Shown here one piece after another: positions 1 through 7,054 of a stretch of DNA of 64,000 nt. Source of the stretch: Maribacter sp. 1_MG-2023 (GTDB lineage: Bacteria; Bacteroidota; Bacteroidia; Flavobacteriales; Flavobacteriaceae); NCBI RefSeq assembly GCF_030547005.1, contig NZ_JAUOPN010000004.1:1-64000 (forward strand). The letters run 5' to 3'. The position numbers and the translations under genes are program-made. Each line of letters starts with the position of its first letter. The first letter of the stretch is position 1. A model generated the notes under the pieces. The model made no database searches and was not told the origin of the DNA. It worked only from the letters and a program-made list of their open reading frames with translations.

Positions 1-116
1 AGTGTAGATTTTAACTCATTAATGTGAACTTTATCCACACCTGCAGATCCCTTGTTGCGATACACTCGCGCATAGGCGTCGTTTAGATTCTTTTTACTTG
101 TTACTTGTTTAATCAA
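1..116 (-). CDS. ltrA: Group II intron reverse transcriptase/maturase, N-terminal fragment
   Basis: The minus strand from 143 to 1 is an open frame that enters the window edge. It contains the conserved RT domain 0 segment LNDAYARVYRNKGSAGVD followed by HINELKS, which matches the N-terminus of intron-encoded proteins (NL..AY.RV.RNKG.AGVDG......L). I place the start at the TTG at 116, giving MIKQVTSKKNLND, the usual spacing before this motif. A stop lies in frame at 144-146, so the start cannot be far upstream. The protein would copy and insert the intron by target-primed reverse transcription and help it splice. Only about 38 codons are visible, so nothing can be said about the catalytic YADD box or about integrity. 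Confidence 0.8.
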   Translation of the reverse strand, partial: MIKQVTSKKNLNDAYARVYRNKGSAGVDKVHINELKST

Positions 117-245
117 TACTACTAATTTGATTTGCTGTCTCGCTTAATCAAAGGCTGCTATTTTACTAGAAAACTATCCGTAACATAAAACAACTCCTTT
201 GTTCATTAAAAACAATTATCGTTCTGTCCTTCACTAAAGTATCAG

Positions 246-608
246 CCTCTAGCTACTATGACTTCTGCTGACTTCTCTACATAACCAAACTCGTGGTTGT
301 AGAGACCTCCCCAGGTAAGAACATCTTCTTTCTCTCGATCCCTGCCGTATCTACATAACTACCATTTTTGTACTCTTTAGGGCGTAACAATGATGTGATT
401 GCTTACCCAAGTAATTATGCCTCATATACGGTTTCTGTTCGTCAGTACAGAGTTTTGTAGTCCTGCTTCCTTCAGTCCTAGTCTCACAACTAGCAACCTT
501 GCAGCTTACTAATGGTTCAAGGCGTTACCCCTGCCCATAAGGGACTTGCACCCTCTAGATGAATAAACTATCTTTCTAATAGTTTAAAGATGCCCATGCT
601 GGGCACAC
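246..608 (-). repeat. Direct repeat, group II intron domains (copy A)
   Basis: About 360 nt that match 1733-2085 with scattered substitutions and small indels. On the minus strand both begin GTGTGCCCAG and share the block GTGCAAGTCCCTTATGGGCA. They diverge abruptly after GTCAGCAGAAGTCATAGTA. This is the 5' ribozyme part of the intron family. Confidence 0.9.
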
Positions 609-735
609 ACACCATATAAAAAACATAGCCGAGACAGCAGTAAATTCAAGGGTTGTAGCCCGCTTCAACTTTTGTGTAACTTGACAGGAAAGTGCCACGC
701 AGTCGGCTACTATTCTTATACGAACCGTTACCAAC
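609..735. other. attC-like imperfect palindrome, site 1 (5' arm cut off by intron A)
   Basis: Two outer blocks are mutually complementary with interruptions: ATATAAAAAACATAGCCGA near 614 and the stretch TCGGCTACTATTCTTATACG ending near 724. The site ends in CGAACCGTTACCAAC (721-735), the same position and style as CGGAACGTTGTGTGC at site 2. The 5' part of the site should lie beyond the left-hand end of intron A. Resemblance to integron attC is structural; the ends do not match the canonical GTTRRRY core exactly. Inference, moderate. Confidence 0.45.
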
Positions 736-775
736 TATTTTGAAAAAAGAAAAAAACCACTAAATATTTAAGAAA

Positions 776-949
776 ATGAACAAATCAACCAGAACCGTTA
801 TAATCATAATCGGTACTTTAAGTATCCTTGCTGGGATATATGGTTTTATTACTAATGCCGATTCTACAGCGACATATAGCGGAATTTTTATCGGAATAGC
901 TCTAATAGGTAGTGTTATAATTAACCAGAAAGGACTTGATAAAAGCTAA
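776..949 (+). CDS. Small two-helix membrane protein, unknown function
   Basis: A 57-codon frame starting at ATG 776 and ending TAA at 947-949. The product begins MNKSTRTVIIIIGTLSILAG, a first hydrophobic helix, then a short polar segment around NADSTATYS, then a second hydrophobic stretch GIFIGIALIGSVII, and ends in a charged tail QKGLDKS. The A-rich leader AAGAAAATG before the start is typical of this group of bacteria. I do not recognise a family. It lies directly downstream of attC-like site 1, the place where an integron cassette gene would start, and small membrane proteins are common cassette cargo. Whether it is expressed is not known. Confidence 0.55.
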   Translation: MNKSTRTVIIIIGTLSILAGIYGFITNADSTATYSGIFIGIALIGSVIINQKGLDKS

Positions 950-1057
950 TACTCAATCTTAGCTAGAATTGAGCAATTTTAGGCAAATGGACTTTATGAA
1001 CTGATTGAATATATTCTTTCAGACCCTAAAACTGAACTCTATGAATCGTACTCTGAA

Positions 1058-1480
1058 ATGGAAAAAGAAATTGTTCGGATACAAACTCTTTCTGAATTTA
1101 AATACTATTTAGAGGACGGACTTGCAAATGGAAATGTGCATTTCGGATTTGGAATTTATAATCCTGAATTTAAAGGTAAATTTTTTACGTCAAGAATAAA
1201 GCTCAATCCAAAATACTGTAATGGAAAAACCTACAGATTTAATACGAATGGATGGGGAGTGATTTACCTACATCTGGATTTACAAAAAAATGAAAATGAG
1301 ATTGAATGCAGAGTTTCTGTTAATTCAAAAACAAGAGCCCAAAACTGGAATAATACTAACCCTGAGTTTGGGAATCCAGAATTATGGGAATGGAAAATCG
1401 TAGAAAGTAACGCACGAAAAATAATCAACCGACTAAAAAAAACTACACACAATCGAGTAGACTGCTCTCCTCATAATTGA
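1058..1480 (+). CDS. Unknown 140-codon protein, interrupted at its 3' end by intron B
   Basis: Soluble, charged and aromatic-rich protein without signal peptide or membrane helix; family not recognised. It contains FGFGIYNPEFKGKFF and a central GWGVIYLHL strand, and could be an immunity-type or cassette-borne protein. The reading frame is open upstream of the ATG as far as about 981 and looks protein-like (NGLYELIEYILSD), and beyond a TAG it continues as ARIEQF, so the true start may have been lost. At the other end, codons after 1451 are intron sequence: the last residues RVDCSPHN are an artefact. With the intron removed the frame would run TTHNNMYSA and stop at once. It may be a decaying gene. 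Confidence 0.5.
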   Translation: MEKEIVRIQTLSEFKYYLEDGLANGNVHFGFGIYNPEFKGKFFTSRIKLNPKYCNGKTYRFNTNGWGVIYLHLDLQKNENEIECRVSVNSKTRAQNWNNTNPEFGNPELWEWKIVESNARKIINRLKKTTHNRVDCSPHN

Positions 1481-1499
1481 GGAGAGTGCGCCTCTCACA

Positions 1500-1530
1500 C
1501 CACCGTACGTACGGGTCTCGTATACGGCGG
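1500..1530 (-). ncRNA. Group II intron domain V catalytic hairpin
   Basis: Minus strand: an eight-pair stem CCGCCGTA/TACGGTGG, a two-base CG bulge on the 3' strand, then UACG/CGUA closed by the loop AGACC. This is the classic domain V layout, with CGC in the position of the catalytic triad (many introns have AGC). It is followed by GTGTGAGAGG and the domain VI hairpin. The hairpin looks intact, so copy B may still be splicing-competent. Confidence 0.85.
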
Positions 1531-1732
1531 TTCGTAAACCATCTTTTTGAATGCTCTTTACACCACTCAAAACTATTTTGTACTTTAGAAAAAGGCTACA
1601 TACTTTCTAGGGAATCGGTCACCCAGTAACGAAAATATGCTCCAATTTTAATTTCCAAAAGGTCTACGTTCAGTCCTTCCTTGCTTGTGAGACCTATGTG
1701 ATTTCTATTCACAACTCGTTTCTTACAAGTAC

Positions 1733-2085
1733 TATGACTTCTGCTGACTTCTCTACTTAACCAAACTCGTGGTTGTAGAGACCTCCCCAGGTAAGAACAT
1801 CTTCTTTCACTCAATGCCTGCCGTATCTACATATCTACCATTTTGGTAATCTTAGGGCGTTACAATGATGTGCTTGCTTACCCAGATAATTATGCCTCGT
1901 ATACGGTTCCTGTTCGTCAGTACCGAGTTTTGTAGTCCTGCTTTCTTCAGTTATAGCTTCGCAGCTATCAACCTTGCAGCTTACTAATGGTTCAAGGCGT
2001 TACCCCTGCCCATAAGGGACTTGCACCCTCTAAATAAATAAACTACTTTTAATAAGTAGCTCAAAGATGCCCATACTGGGCACAC
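1733..2085 (-). repeat. Direct repeat, group II intron domains (copy B)
   Basis: Partner of 246-608; see that entry. The shared part ends near 1733-1740 with CATAGTA, where copy A turns toward the reverse transcriptase and copy B does not. Confidence 0.9.
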
Positions 2086-2210
2086 ACAATATGTATAGTG
2101 CATAGCGCCCTGCGGGATGCTACGCCACCATACACGGAACGTTGTGTGCAATTTTAAAAATTTCGACATTATACCATTTTTTGGTATATTTGAACTAAAT
2201 CAGTACTCAA

Positions 2211-2462
2211 ATGAACAAAAACACATCAATATCACTCGGAAGTTATTTCGACCAATTTGTGCAAAGTAGCATAAGTGAAGGACGGTTTAAAAACGTTAGT
2301 GAAGTTATACGTGCAGGGCTGAGACTTTTAGAAGAAGAAGAAAGTAAAGTTATTGCATTGAAAAAGGCTATTCAAGAAGGGATTGACAGCGGAATTGTTC
2401 ACGACTTCGACCCAAAACAGCATCTTGAATCCTTAAAAGCCAAAAAACGCTCGAATGGCTAA
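2211..2462 (+). CDS. parD: ParD-like antitoxin, type II toxin-antitoxin
   Basis: 83 residues. The N-terminal part has the ribbon-helix-helix pattern of the ParD/CopG class: TSISLGSYFDQFVQSSISEGRFKNVSEVIRAGLRLLEEEE, with the strand at residues 4-9 and helices from about 11 to 40. The C-terminal part (AIQEGIDSGIVHDFDPKQHLESLKAK) is the flexible toxin-binding tail; the SG(I/V).DFD signature is typical for this family. It should neutralise ParE and repress its own promoter as a DNA-binding dimer. The gene overlaps parE by eight bases, so the pair is translated together. It follows attC-like site 2 at once, consistent with being the first gene of a mobile cassette. Confidence 0.9.
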   Translation: MNKNTSISLGSYFDQFVQSSISEGRFKNVSEVIRAGLRLLEEEESKVIALKKAIQEGIDSGIVHDFDPKQHLESLKAKKRSNG

Positions 2463-2754
2463 ATATAAACTGACCAACAAAGCCGTTGAGGATTTATCTA
2501 AGATTTGGGATTACACATTTGAGGTTTGGTCGGAAAAACAAGCGGACAAATATTATGATGGACTAATTTCTAATTGTCAAGACATTGCGGAAAATCCAGA
2601 TTTGGGGAAAAACTACAAGGGAATATCAAAAAAATTGCTTGGACTGAAAACAAACCGACACATAATATTCTATAGAACTTCTAGTAATGAGTATGTTGAA
2701 ATAACAAGGATATTGCATGAAAGAATGGATTTGAAGAAAAAAATTGCGGAATAA
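2455..2754 (+). CDS. parE: ParE-like toxin (RelE/ParE superfamily)
   Basis: 99 residues, the normal size. It begins MAKYKLTNKAVEDLSKIWDYT, the family pattern Y.L...A..DL..I..YT, has the central AENPDLGKNYKGI (P.lG...) motif, and ends in the core strands RHIIFYRTSSNEYVEITRILHERMD, matching H.i.Y....... i.I.RilH.rmD. ParE toxins block DNA gyrase; the RelE fold is shared with ribosome-dependent RNases, so the target is inferred from the closer ParE match. The gene overlaps parD and ends only a few bases before the left arm of attC-like site 3. Toxin-antitoxin pairs are common stabilisers of cassette arrays. Confidence 0.9.
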   Translation: MAKYKLTNKAVEDLSKIWDYTFEVWSEKQADKYYDGLISNCQDIAENPDLGKNYKGISKKLLGLKTNRHIIFYRTSSNEYVEITRILHERMDLKKKIAE

Positions 2755-2757
2755 AAC

Positions 2758-2950
2758 TGCACACAACAATGCCTAAACGTAATGCGGACTTTAGGGCAAA
2801 ACCGAAAGGTCTGTGTATATTTATAAGGTCGCTAAATCTTATGGATTTAGCTTTGGACAAGAAAAAATAAATCAAAAGCTTTAGCTTCGTGCGCAGACGG
2901 AAACGAAAAGTTTCCTTACTACCGCACTCCGCATAATCAAACCGTTAAAA
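2758..2950. other. attC-like imperfect palindrome, site 3
   Basis: Begins TGCACACAACAATGCC right after the parE stop and ends CCGCATAATCAAACCGTTAAAA. Inner arms pair: GTAATGCGGA near 2780 against TCCGCATAATC near 2930. Two smaller hairpins lie between (AAATCTTATGGATTT; AAACGAAAAGTTT). The left arm AAACTGCACACAAC (2755-2767) is the complement of GTTGTGTGCA at the start of the cassette (2141-2150), not of its own right end, which is how a cassette in an integron is organised. Confidence 0.55.
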
Positions 2951-3034
2951 AAATCTCGCTGTACTCAATAAATTCAAATTGAATCATACTATTATAAACT
3001 TTATTTTATTTAAAACATTGTTACAACTAATCCT

Positions 3035-4252
3035 ATGAATGTATTACAGGAAGAAATGATTTTACCAAATGGAGTAATCTTAAGTAATAGGATTGCTAAA
3101 TCAGCAATGAGTGAAAATTTATCTAATAAGCATCATGAGCCAACATCTATTCTGATAAATACATATAAAACATGGGCAAATAGTGGTGCCGGATTATTGA
3201 TTACTGGAAACATTATGATTGATTCCAGGGCAATTGGAGAACCAAGAAATGTAGTTGTTGAAAATAGAAAGAACATTACAGTTCTTAAAGATTGGGCTGA
3301 AAGTGTAAAAGGTACAAATACGCATTTGTGGGCTCAAATAAACCATCCTGGCAGACAAGCTATGGAACAAATTAACAGTAGTTTAAAAGCACCTTCTGCC
3401 ATAGCTCTAAAAACTGGTGGAAGAAAAAAAACGACAAAAAAAATACCTGAGGTTTTAAGTGAAAGTGAGATTCTAGAAATCATTGAAGCTTTTGCAAATA
3501 CATCTATCATTTTAAAAGAAGCAGGCTTTTCAGGTATTCAAATTCATGGTGCCCATGGGTATTTAGTTAGTCAGTTTTTATCGCCCTATACAAACATTAG
3601 AAAAGATAAATGGGGTGGTACTTTAGAGAATAGGTCCAGGTTTGTCGTTGAAGTTTATAGAAAAATCAGAGAACGTGTAGGACCTAATTTTCCTGTTGGA
3701 ATTAAATTGAACTCTACGGACTTTCAAAAAGGCGGATTTTCAGAAGAAGAATCAATGGAAGTTGTTAAAATTCTTTCAAAGGAAGGTATTGATCTAATAG
3801 AAATATCAGGAGGAACCTATGAAGCACCGGCAATGATGGGAAAACGCAAAGAGAGTACCATAAAAAGAGAAGCTTATTTTATGGATTATATTGATAAAGT
3901 GAGGCAAATTACAAGTACTCCCATAATGTTAACTGGAGGATTTCGTACTACCGCTGTAATGCAAGATGCCATTGCTTCTAACCAATTAGATATTATTGGT
4001 ATTGCCAGACCTTTTGCTATATTCCCTAATATTGGAAATGAAATATTCAACGAAAGCCAAGCTGATTTTACAACAAAAATTAAAAAAACAGGAGTAAAAG
4101 CAATTGATGGAATGATGAATATTGTATGGTATGAATCTCAAATAAAACGAATAGGTCAAGGTAAAAAAACTAACCCCAAATTAAGTGGTTGGTCTGTCTT
4201 TTTTAACTACTTATGCCTAATAATAGAGCAAAAACTAATACGCAAAACATAA
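3035..4252 (+). CDS. Old Yellow Enzyme family NADH:flavin oxidoreductase
   Basis: 405 residues forming one FMN-binding TIM barrel. Visible family features are the N-terminal NGVILSNRIAKSAMSEN (barrel strand 1), WAQINHPGRQ, and the active-site segment IQIHGAHGYLVSQFLSP.TN.R.D.WGG around residues 170-195, with the HGAHGYL substrate-anion-binding region, followed by R.RF..E......R and the phosphate-binding strands LTGGFRT and DIIGIARPFA. It should reduce activated C=C bonds (enones, nitro compounds or dienoyl esters) with NAD(P)H; the natural substrate is unknown. No iron-sulfur cysteines or second Rossmann domain follow, so it is not a full 2,4-dienoyl-CoA reductase. It lies between attC-like sites 3 and 4 and may be cassette cargo. 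Confidence 0.9.
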   Translation: MNVLQEEMILPNGVILSNRIAKSAMSENLSNKHHEPTSILINTYKTWANSGAGLLITGNIMIDSRAIGEPRNVVVENRKNITVLKDWAESVKGTNTHLWAQINHPGRQAMEQINSSLKAPSAIALKTGGRKKTTKKIPEVLSESEILEIIEAFANTSIILKEAGFSGIQIHGAHGYLVSQFLSPYTNIRKDKWGGTLENRSRFVVEVYRKIRERVGPNFPVGIKLNSTDFQKGGFSEEESMEVVKILSKEGIDLIEISGGTYEAPAMMGKRKESTIKREAYFMDYIDKVRQITSTPIMLTGGFRTTAVMQDAIASNQLDIIGIARPFAIFPNIGNEIFNESQADFTTKIKKTGVKAIDGMMNIVWYESQIKRIGQGKKTNPKLSGWSVFFNYLCLIIEQKLIRKT

Positions 4253-4319
4253 TAGCTAGTGGCTATCAAAGCCTGTAAGTAATACGGACTTTTGGGCTTG
4301 AACGGAAAAGTCTATGTAT
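4253..4319. other. Partial attC-like site 4, similar to site 3
   Basis: GCCTGTAAGTAATACGGACTTTTGGG followed by ACGGAAAAGTCTATGTATA matches, in order and spacing, GCCTAAACGTAATGCGGACT..AGGG and ACCGAAAGGTCTGTGTATA of site 3 at 2770-2820. The outer left arm and the right half are missing, so it looks like a truncated relic. Confidence 0.5.
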
Positions 4320-4341
4320 ACCCGCCTGCCGGCAGACAGGT
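4320..4341. repeat. Short GC-rich palindromic repeat
   Basis: CCGCCTGCCGGCAGACAGG contains the perfect palindrome CTGCCGGCAG (4326-4335), strikingly GC-rich against the surroundings. Repeats of this kind (CCTGTCTGCCGGCAGGCGGG on the other strand) are familiar intergenic elements in Flavobacteriia. Confidence 0.55.
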
Positions 4342-4359
4342 TTTGAGATTGTAGACGAT

Positions 4360-4810
<451 letters not shown>

Positions 4811-5560
4811 ATGAATAATAAACTTAAAATGAATATAAAACAACTTTTTATAGCGGCAATTGCAATGCTAGCATTAAGCGCTTGTAAACAAAACCAGAAA
4901 AAAACAGCGCAGCCCGAAATAAATAACGAAGCGAAAGAAGAGCAACACGATGGAAAAAAACACGGTGGAGACAACAGTAAAACGGCCAATGATTATATGC
5001 ACCGCAGCTCTACTGAAGAATTAATAGAGCGATTTGAGTCGCCAGAGCGAGACGCTTATCAACAACCAGAAAAAGTGATAGCCTACTTAGGAGATTTAAG
5101 TGGAAATAAAATTATGGACATCGGAGCTGGTTCTGGTTATTTCTCTATTAAACTTGCCGAAAAAGGCGCACACGTAATTGCTGCAGATGTAAGTGATGAA
5201 TTTCAAGAGATTATTAAAAAGCGAATTGAAGAGAATGAGATTGAAAACATTGAACTACGTAAAATACCTTATGATAGCCCAGATCTAGCCGATGCAGAAG
5301 TAGATAAAGTACTCATCGTAAATACCTACCATCATATAGAAAATAGAGTTGATTATTTTTCTAAAGTAAAAAAAGGAATTAAACCCAATGGTGAATTAGT
5401 GGTTATCGATTACTTCAAAAAAGAAATACCTGTGGGACCACCAGCAAACCATAAGGTAGATTTAGAAACCGTAAAAAAAGAATTAAAAGAAGCAGGATTT
5501 ACTCAACTTAATGTTAATGTAGATTTATTACAATACCAATTTATAATAAGAGCTAAATAA
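4811..5560 (+). CDS. SAM-dependent methyltransferase with lipoprotein signal
   Basis: 249 residues. A lipoprotein signal peptide (KQLFIAAIAMLALSAC, lipobox LSAC) is followed by a Lys/Glu/His-rich linker to about residue 60, then a class I methyltransferase domain. Motif I is IMDIGAGSGYFSIKLAEKG (about residue 100), the acidic residue after strand 2 is in VIAADVSDEF, and motif IV-like VLIVNTYHHIEN lies near 175. Substrate unknown; the closest general group is Methyltransf_11/25 proteins. A start at 4829 (MNIKQLF) would give a more standard signal length. An exported SAM enzyme is odd because SAM is cytoplasmic; similar lipoprotein-signalled methyltransferases do occur in Bacteroidota. Confidence 0.85.
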   Translation: MNNKLKMNIKQLFIAAIAMLALSACKQNQKKTAQPEINNEAKEEQHDGKKHGGDNSKTANDYMHRSSTEELIERFESPERDAYQQPEKVIAYLGDLSGNKIMDIGAGSGYFSIKLAEKGAHVIAADVSDEFQEIIKKRIEENEIENIELRKIPYDSPDLADAEVDKVLIVNTYHHIENRVDYFSKVKKGIKPNGELVVIDYFKKEIPVGPPANHKVDLETVKKELKEAGFTQLNVNVDLLQYQFIIRAK

Positions 5561-5886
5561 ATAAGAAGAAATATTTGAATGCAAAATTTCATTTTACGCT
5601 ACTACGACATATAGATATATATATATATTCTTGGTTGGCAGCAATTAAAATGAAGTGCAAGACGGCAAACTACTTTACAATAAATTATTTTTCGTTTCAA
5701 TATTTCATTGATTCTAAATGACCTGCATTAAAAGTACAATTCCACAAATTTCTGACTAGAAAACAATCTAATTTTGTTGGGCTTTTACTTATTCTTATTG
5801 CTTTTATTCAAAAAATACAACGGAATAATATAAAATTAACCCCTTTAAACAAAAACCAACCAAAATATCAAATATTTAAATATCCT
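5561..5886. other. Intergenic stretch with no recognisable gene
   Basis: About 325 AT-rich bases. It holds a short TA tract near 5610-5628 and otherwise only very short ORFs with no coding character. It presumably carries the promoter of the gene at 5887, but no clear TAnnTTTG element was found. Confidence 0.5.
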
Positions 5887-6393
5887 ATGAAAAAAGTAGC
5901 AATTGGTTGCGGAATATTTTTAGTATTGGTCATTGGTACTGTTACATTACTCTTCTATATACTTACTAGACCTAAATACAGAGATGTAGCTACTGAAAAA
6001 CCATTTTCAGAAATTTTGAGACAGAAAATAATCACGAAAAAACCTACCCTGATTTTAAATTATGATCTACCTATATATGAAGACTATAGCTATCATTTAG
6101 AAGATGGTAATGGTTTTGGTATGGAATCTGATTTAGAAACGATAGTAGAAATACCAATTGGCACAGAAGTAGAAATAGACAAAATAGAAATCCATACCAA
6201 TAGGGTTAGCGGTACATCTAGCGTTTATCTTTTTGGTAATGTCTATAGTCAAGAAAAACAAGAAAGCTATTCTTTTCAATATACCTGGGGTGATTATCAT
6301 CTCATATACGAAGACAACCCATACTGGACCTTTGAGCTTGCCTTTTGGCAAGACGAACCATTGACTGAAAAGTATTTTATAGATGTGCCCTAA
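5887..6393 (+). CDS. Unknown protein with one N-terminal membrane helix
   Basis: 168 residues. It starts MKKVAIGCGIFLVLVIGTVTLLFYILTR, a single membrane anchor or uncleaved signal, followed by an extracytoplasmic domain of about 135 residues rich in Tyr, Glu and Asp with alternating short strands (for example VEIPIGTEVEIDKIEIH and SSVYLFGNVYSQ). The pattern suggests a small beta domain; no family is recognised. The stop overlaps the longest reading of the next gene, but with the preferred start of that gene at 6419 there is a 25-base gap, so the two are probably co-transcribed. Confidence 0.7.
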   Translation: MKKVAIGCGIFLVLVIGTVTLLFYILTRPKYRDVATEKPFSEILRQKIITKKPTLILNYDLPIYEDYSYHLEDGNGFGMESDLETIVEIPIGTEVEIDKIEIHTNRVSGTSSVYLFGNVYSQEKQESYSFQYTWGDYHLIYEDNPYWTFELAFWQDEPLTEKYFIDVP

Positions 6394-6418
6394 TAATCAA
6401 AAAAGAAATATTGTTATA

Positions 6419-6826
6419 ATGAAAGGTTTTACACATATTGCCTTTTTACTTTTTATAATATTAAGTGCTAATTCATGCGATAAATCTACCATCGATGGTG
6501 AATGGGATGACAACATACATCTTTCTGAGAAAAATATAACTATTTCAGCGGAAGCAACTACTGTTCTTATTACTACAGAAGGTAGTTCTTGGTGGGTTGC
6601 CGAGATATTACTTTATGATGATACAGATAATGACATTTCTGACGTTGATACCACCCAAGAAGACTTCTTGATTGAAACGGAAGACTTTATCATTGAAAGA
6701 AAAAATGCGAAAGAGATTCATGTCTCAATGACGCAAAATAACACAGGTTCAGATAGAACCTTAACTGTATCGCTACAAGCTGGTAATTATTTTGACGGAT
6801 TTCAAGTGCATCAATCAGCCGATTGA
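6419..6826 (+). CDS. Small lipoprotein with BACON-like domain
   Basis: 135 residues from ATG 6419, chosen because it gives the lipoprotein signal MKGFTHIAFLLFIILSANSC directly (lipobox SANSC). The mature part reads like a single BACON-type beta-sandwich: an early strand ITISAEATTVLITTEGSSWWVAE containing the SWW pair, and the closing segment NNTGSDRTLTVSLQAGNYFDGFQVHQSA, which fits the N.(T/S)G..R...V.......... V.Q pattern of BACON domains. Such domains bind carbohydrate or mucin-like ligands or act as spacers in Bacteroidota surface proteins. The match is by pattern only. It ends at a 230-base gap before the alpha-2-macroglobulin gene. Confidence 0.7.
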   Translation: MKGFTHIAFLLFIILSANSCDKSTIDGEWDDNIHLSEKNITISAEATTVLITTEGSSWWVAEILLYDDTDNDISDVDTTQEDFLIETEDFIIERKNAKEIHVSMTQNNTGSDRTLTVSLQAGNYFDGFQVHQSAD

Positions 6827-7054
6827 TTTTTTGGTGCTGAATATAGTAGCCTTAAATAACAAGGTAATCGATCTGTAATTATTAAGATTGATAAACGGTC
6901 CATTAATATTTTGGGAAATTACATTGCATCATTCTTTTTGTAATCACCTTCAAAAACTTCGAACAACCTTACCTGCCTAATTGAAAAGTACGTTTCACTA
7001 ATTTATCATTGCATATAAAATTACCTTGGCACAGTTTTGTATTGTAATTTTACT

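Larger units (their letters stand above)
1..608 (-). mobile_element. Group II intron copy A, 5' portion (cut by window edge)
   Basis: Read on the minus strand, the element opens at 608 with GTGTGCCCAGCATGGGCATC, a typical group II intron 5' end, and continues through about 360 nt of ribozyme domain sequence that is repeated at 1733-2085. Beyond the shared part it enters a reverse transcriptase reading frame at the left window edge, so its 3' half lies outside. The intron lies opposite to the plus-strand cargo genes and abuts an attC-like palindrome at 609-735. The 5' boundary is inferred from the GTGTG start and from agreement with copy B. Class IIC-attC is an inference from the insertion context, not from a folded structure. 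Confidence 0.82.
1452..2085 (-). mobile_element. Group II intron copy B, compact, no reverse transcriptase
   Basis: On the minus strand the element starts GTGTGCCCAGTATGGGCATC at 2085 and ends CAGTCTACTCGAT at 1452, about 634 nt. Its first 350 nt match copy A. It then skips the reverse transcriptase gene and passes through about 200 nt of unmatched sequence to a domain V hairpin (1500-1530) and a strong domain VI hairpin (1465-1486, stem CTCTCCTCA/TGAGGAGAG). Removing exactly 1452-2085 rejoins CTACACACA to ACAATATG, restoring the sequence CACACAACAAT that is also found after the ParE gene at 2760-2770. That supports both boundaries. It could be mobilised in trans by the enzyme of copy A. Confidence 0.85.
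1443..2150. other. attC-like imperfect palindrome, site 2, split by intron B
   Basis: Once 1452-2085 is removed, the site reads from CTACACACAACAAT through ATGTATAGTGC, ATAGCGCCCTGCGGGATGCTA, CACCATACACGGAAC to GTTGTGTGCA (2141-2150). The two halves are complementary over ACACAAC/GTTGTGT, TGTAT/ATACA, TAGC/GCTA and CCC/GGG around the TGC loop, giving a roughly 75-nt cruciform. The intron enters the strand complementary to the left AAC. This matches the known habit of group IIC-attC introns, which insert in the bottom strand of attC next to the GTT core, opposite to the cassette genes. Confidence 0.6.

Noticed and set aside
1596-1814. 72-codon ORF on the minus strand containing LGRSLQPRVWLSREVSRSHS
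   Set aside because: It lies inside the ribozyme domains of intron B; the same nucleotides in copy A read differently past the divergence point, so it is a chance frame in structured RNA.
246-2085. Possible CRISPR or insertion sequence from the long direct repeat
   Set aside because: Only two 350-nt copies, with group II intron ends and domain V; no short regularly spaced repeats and no transposase.
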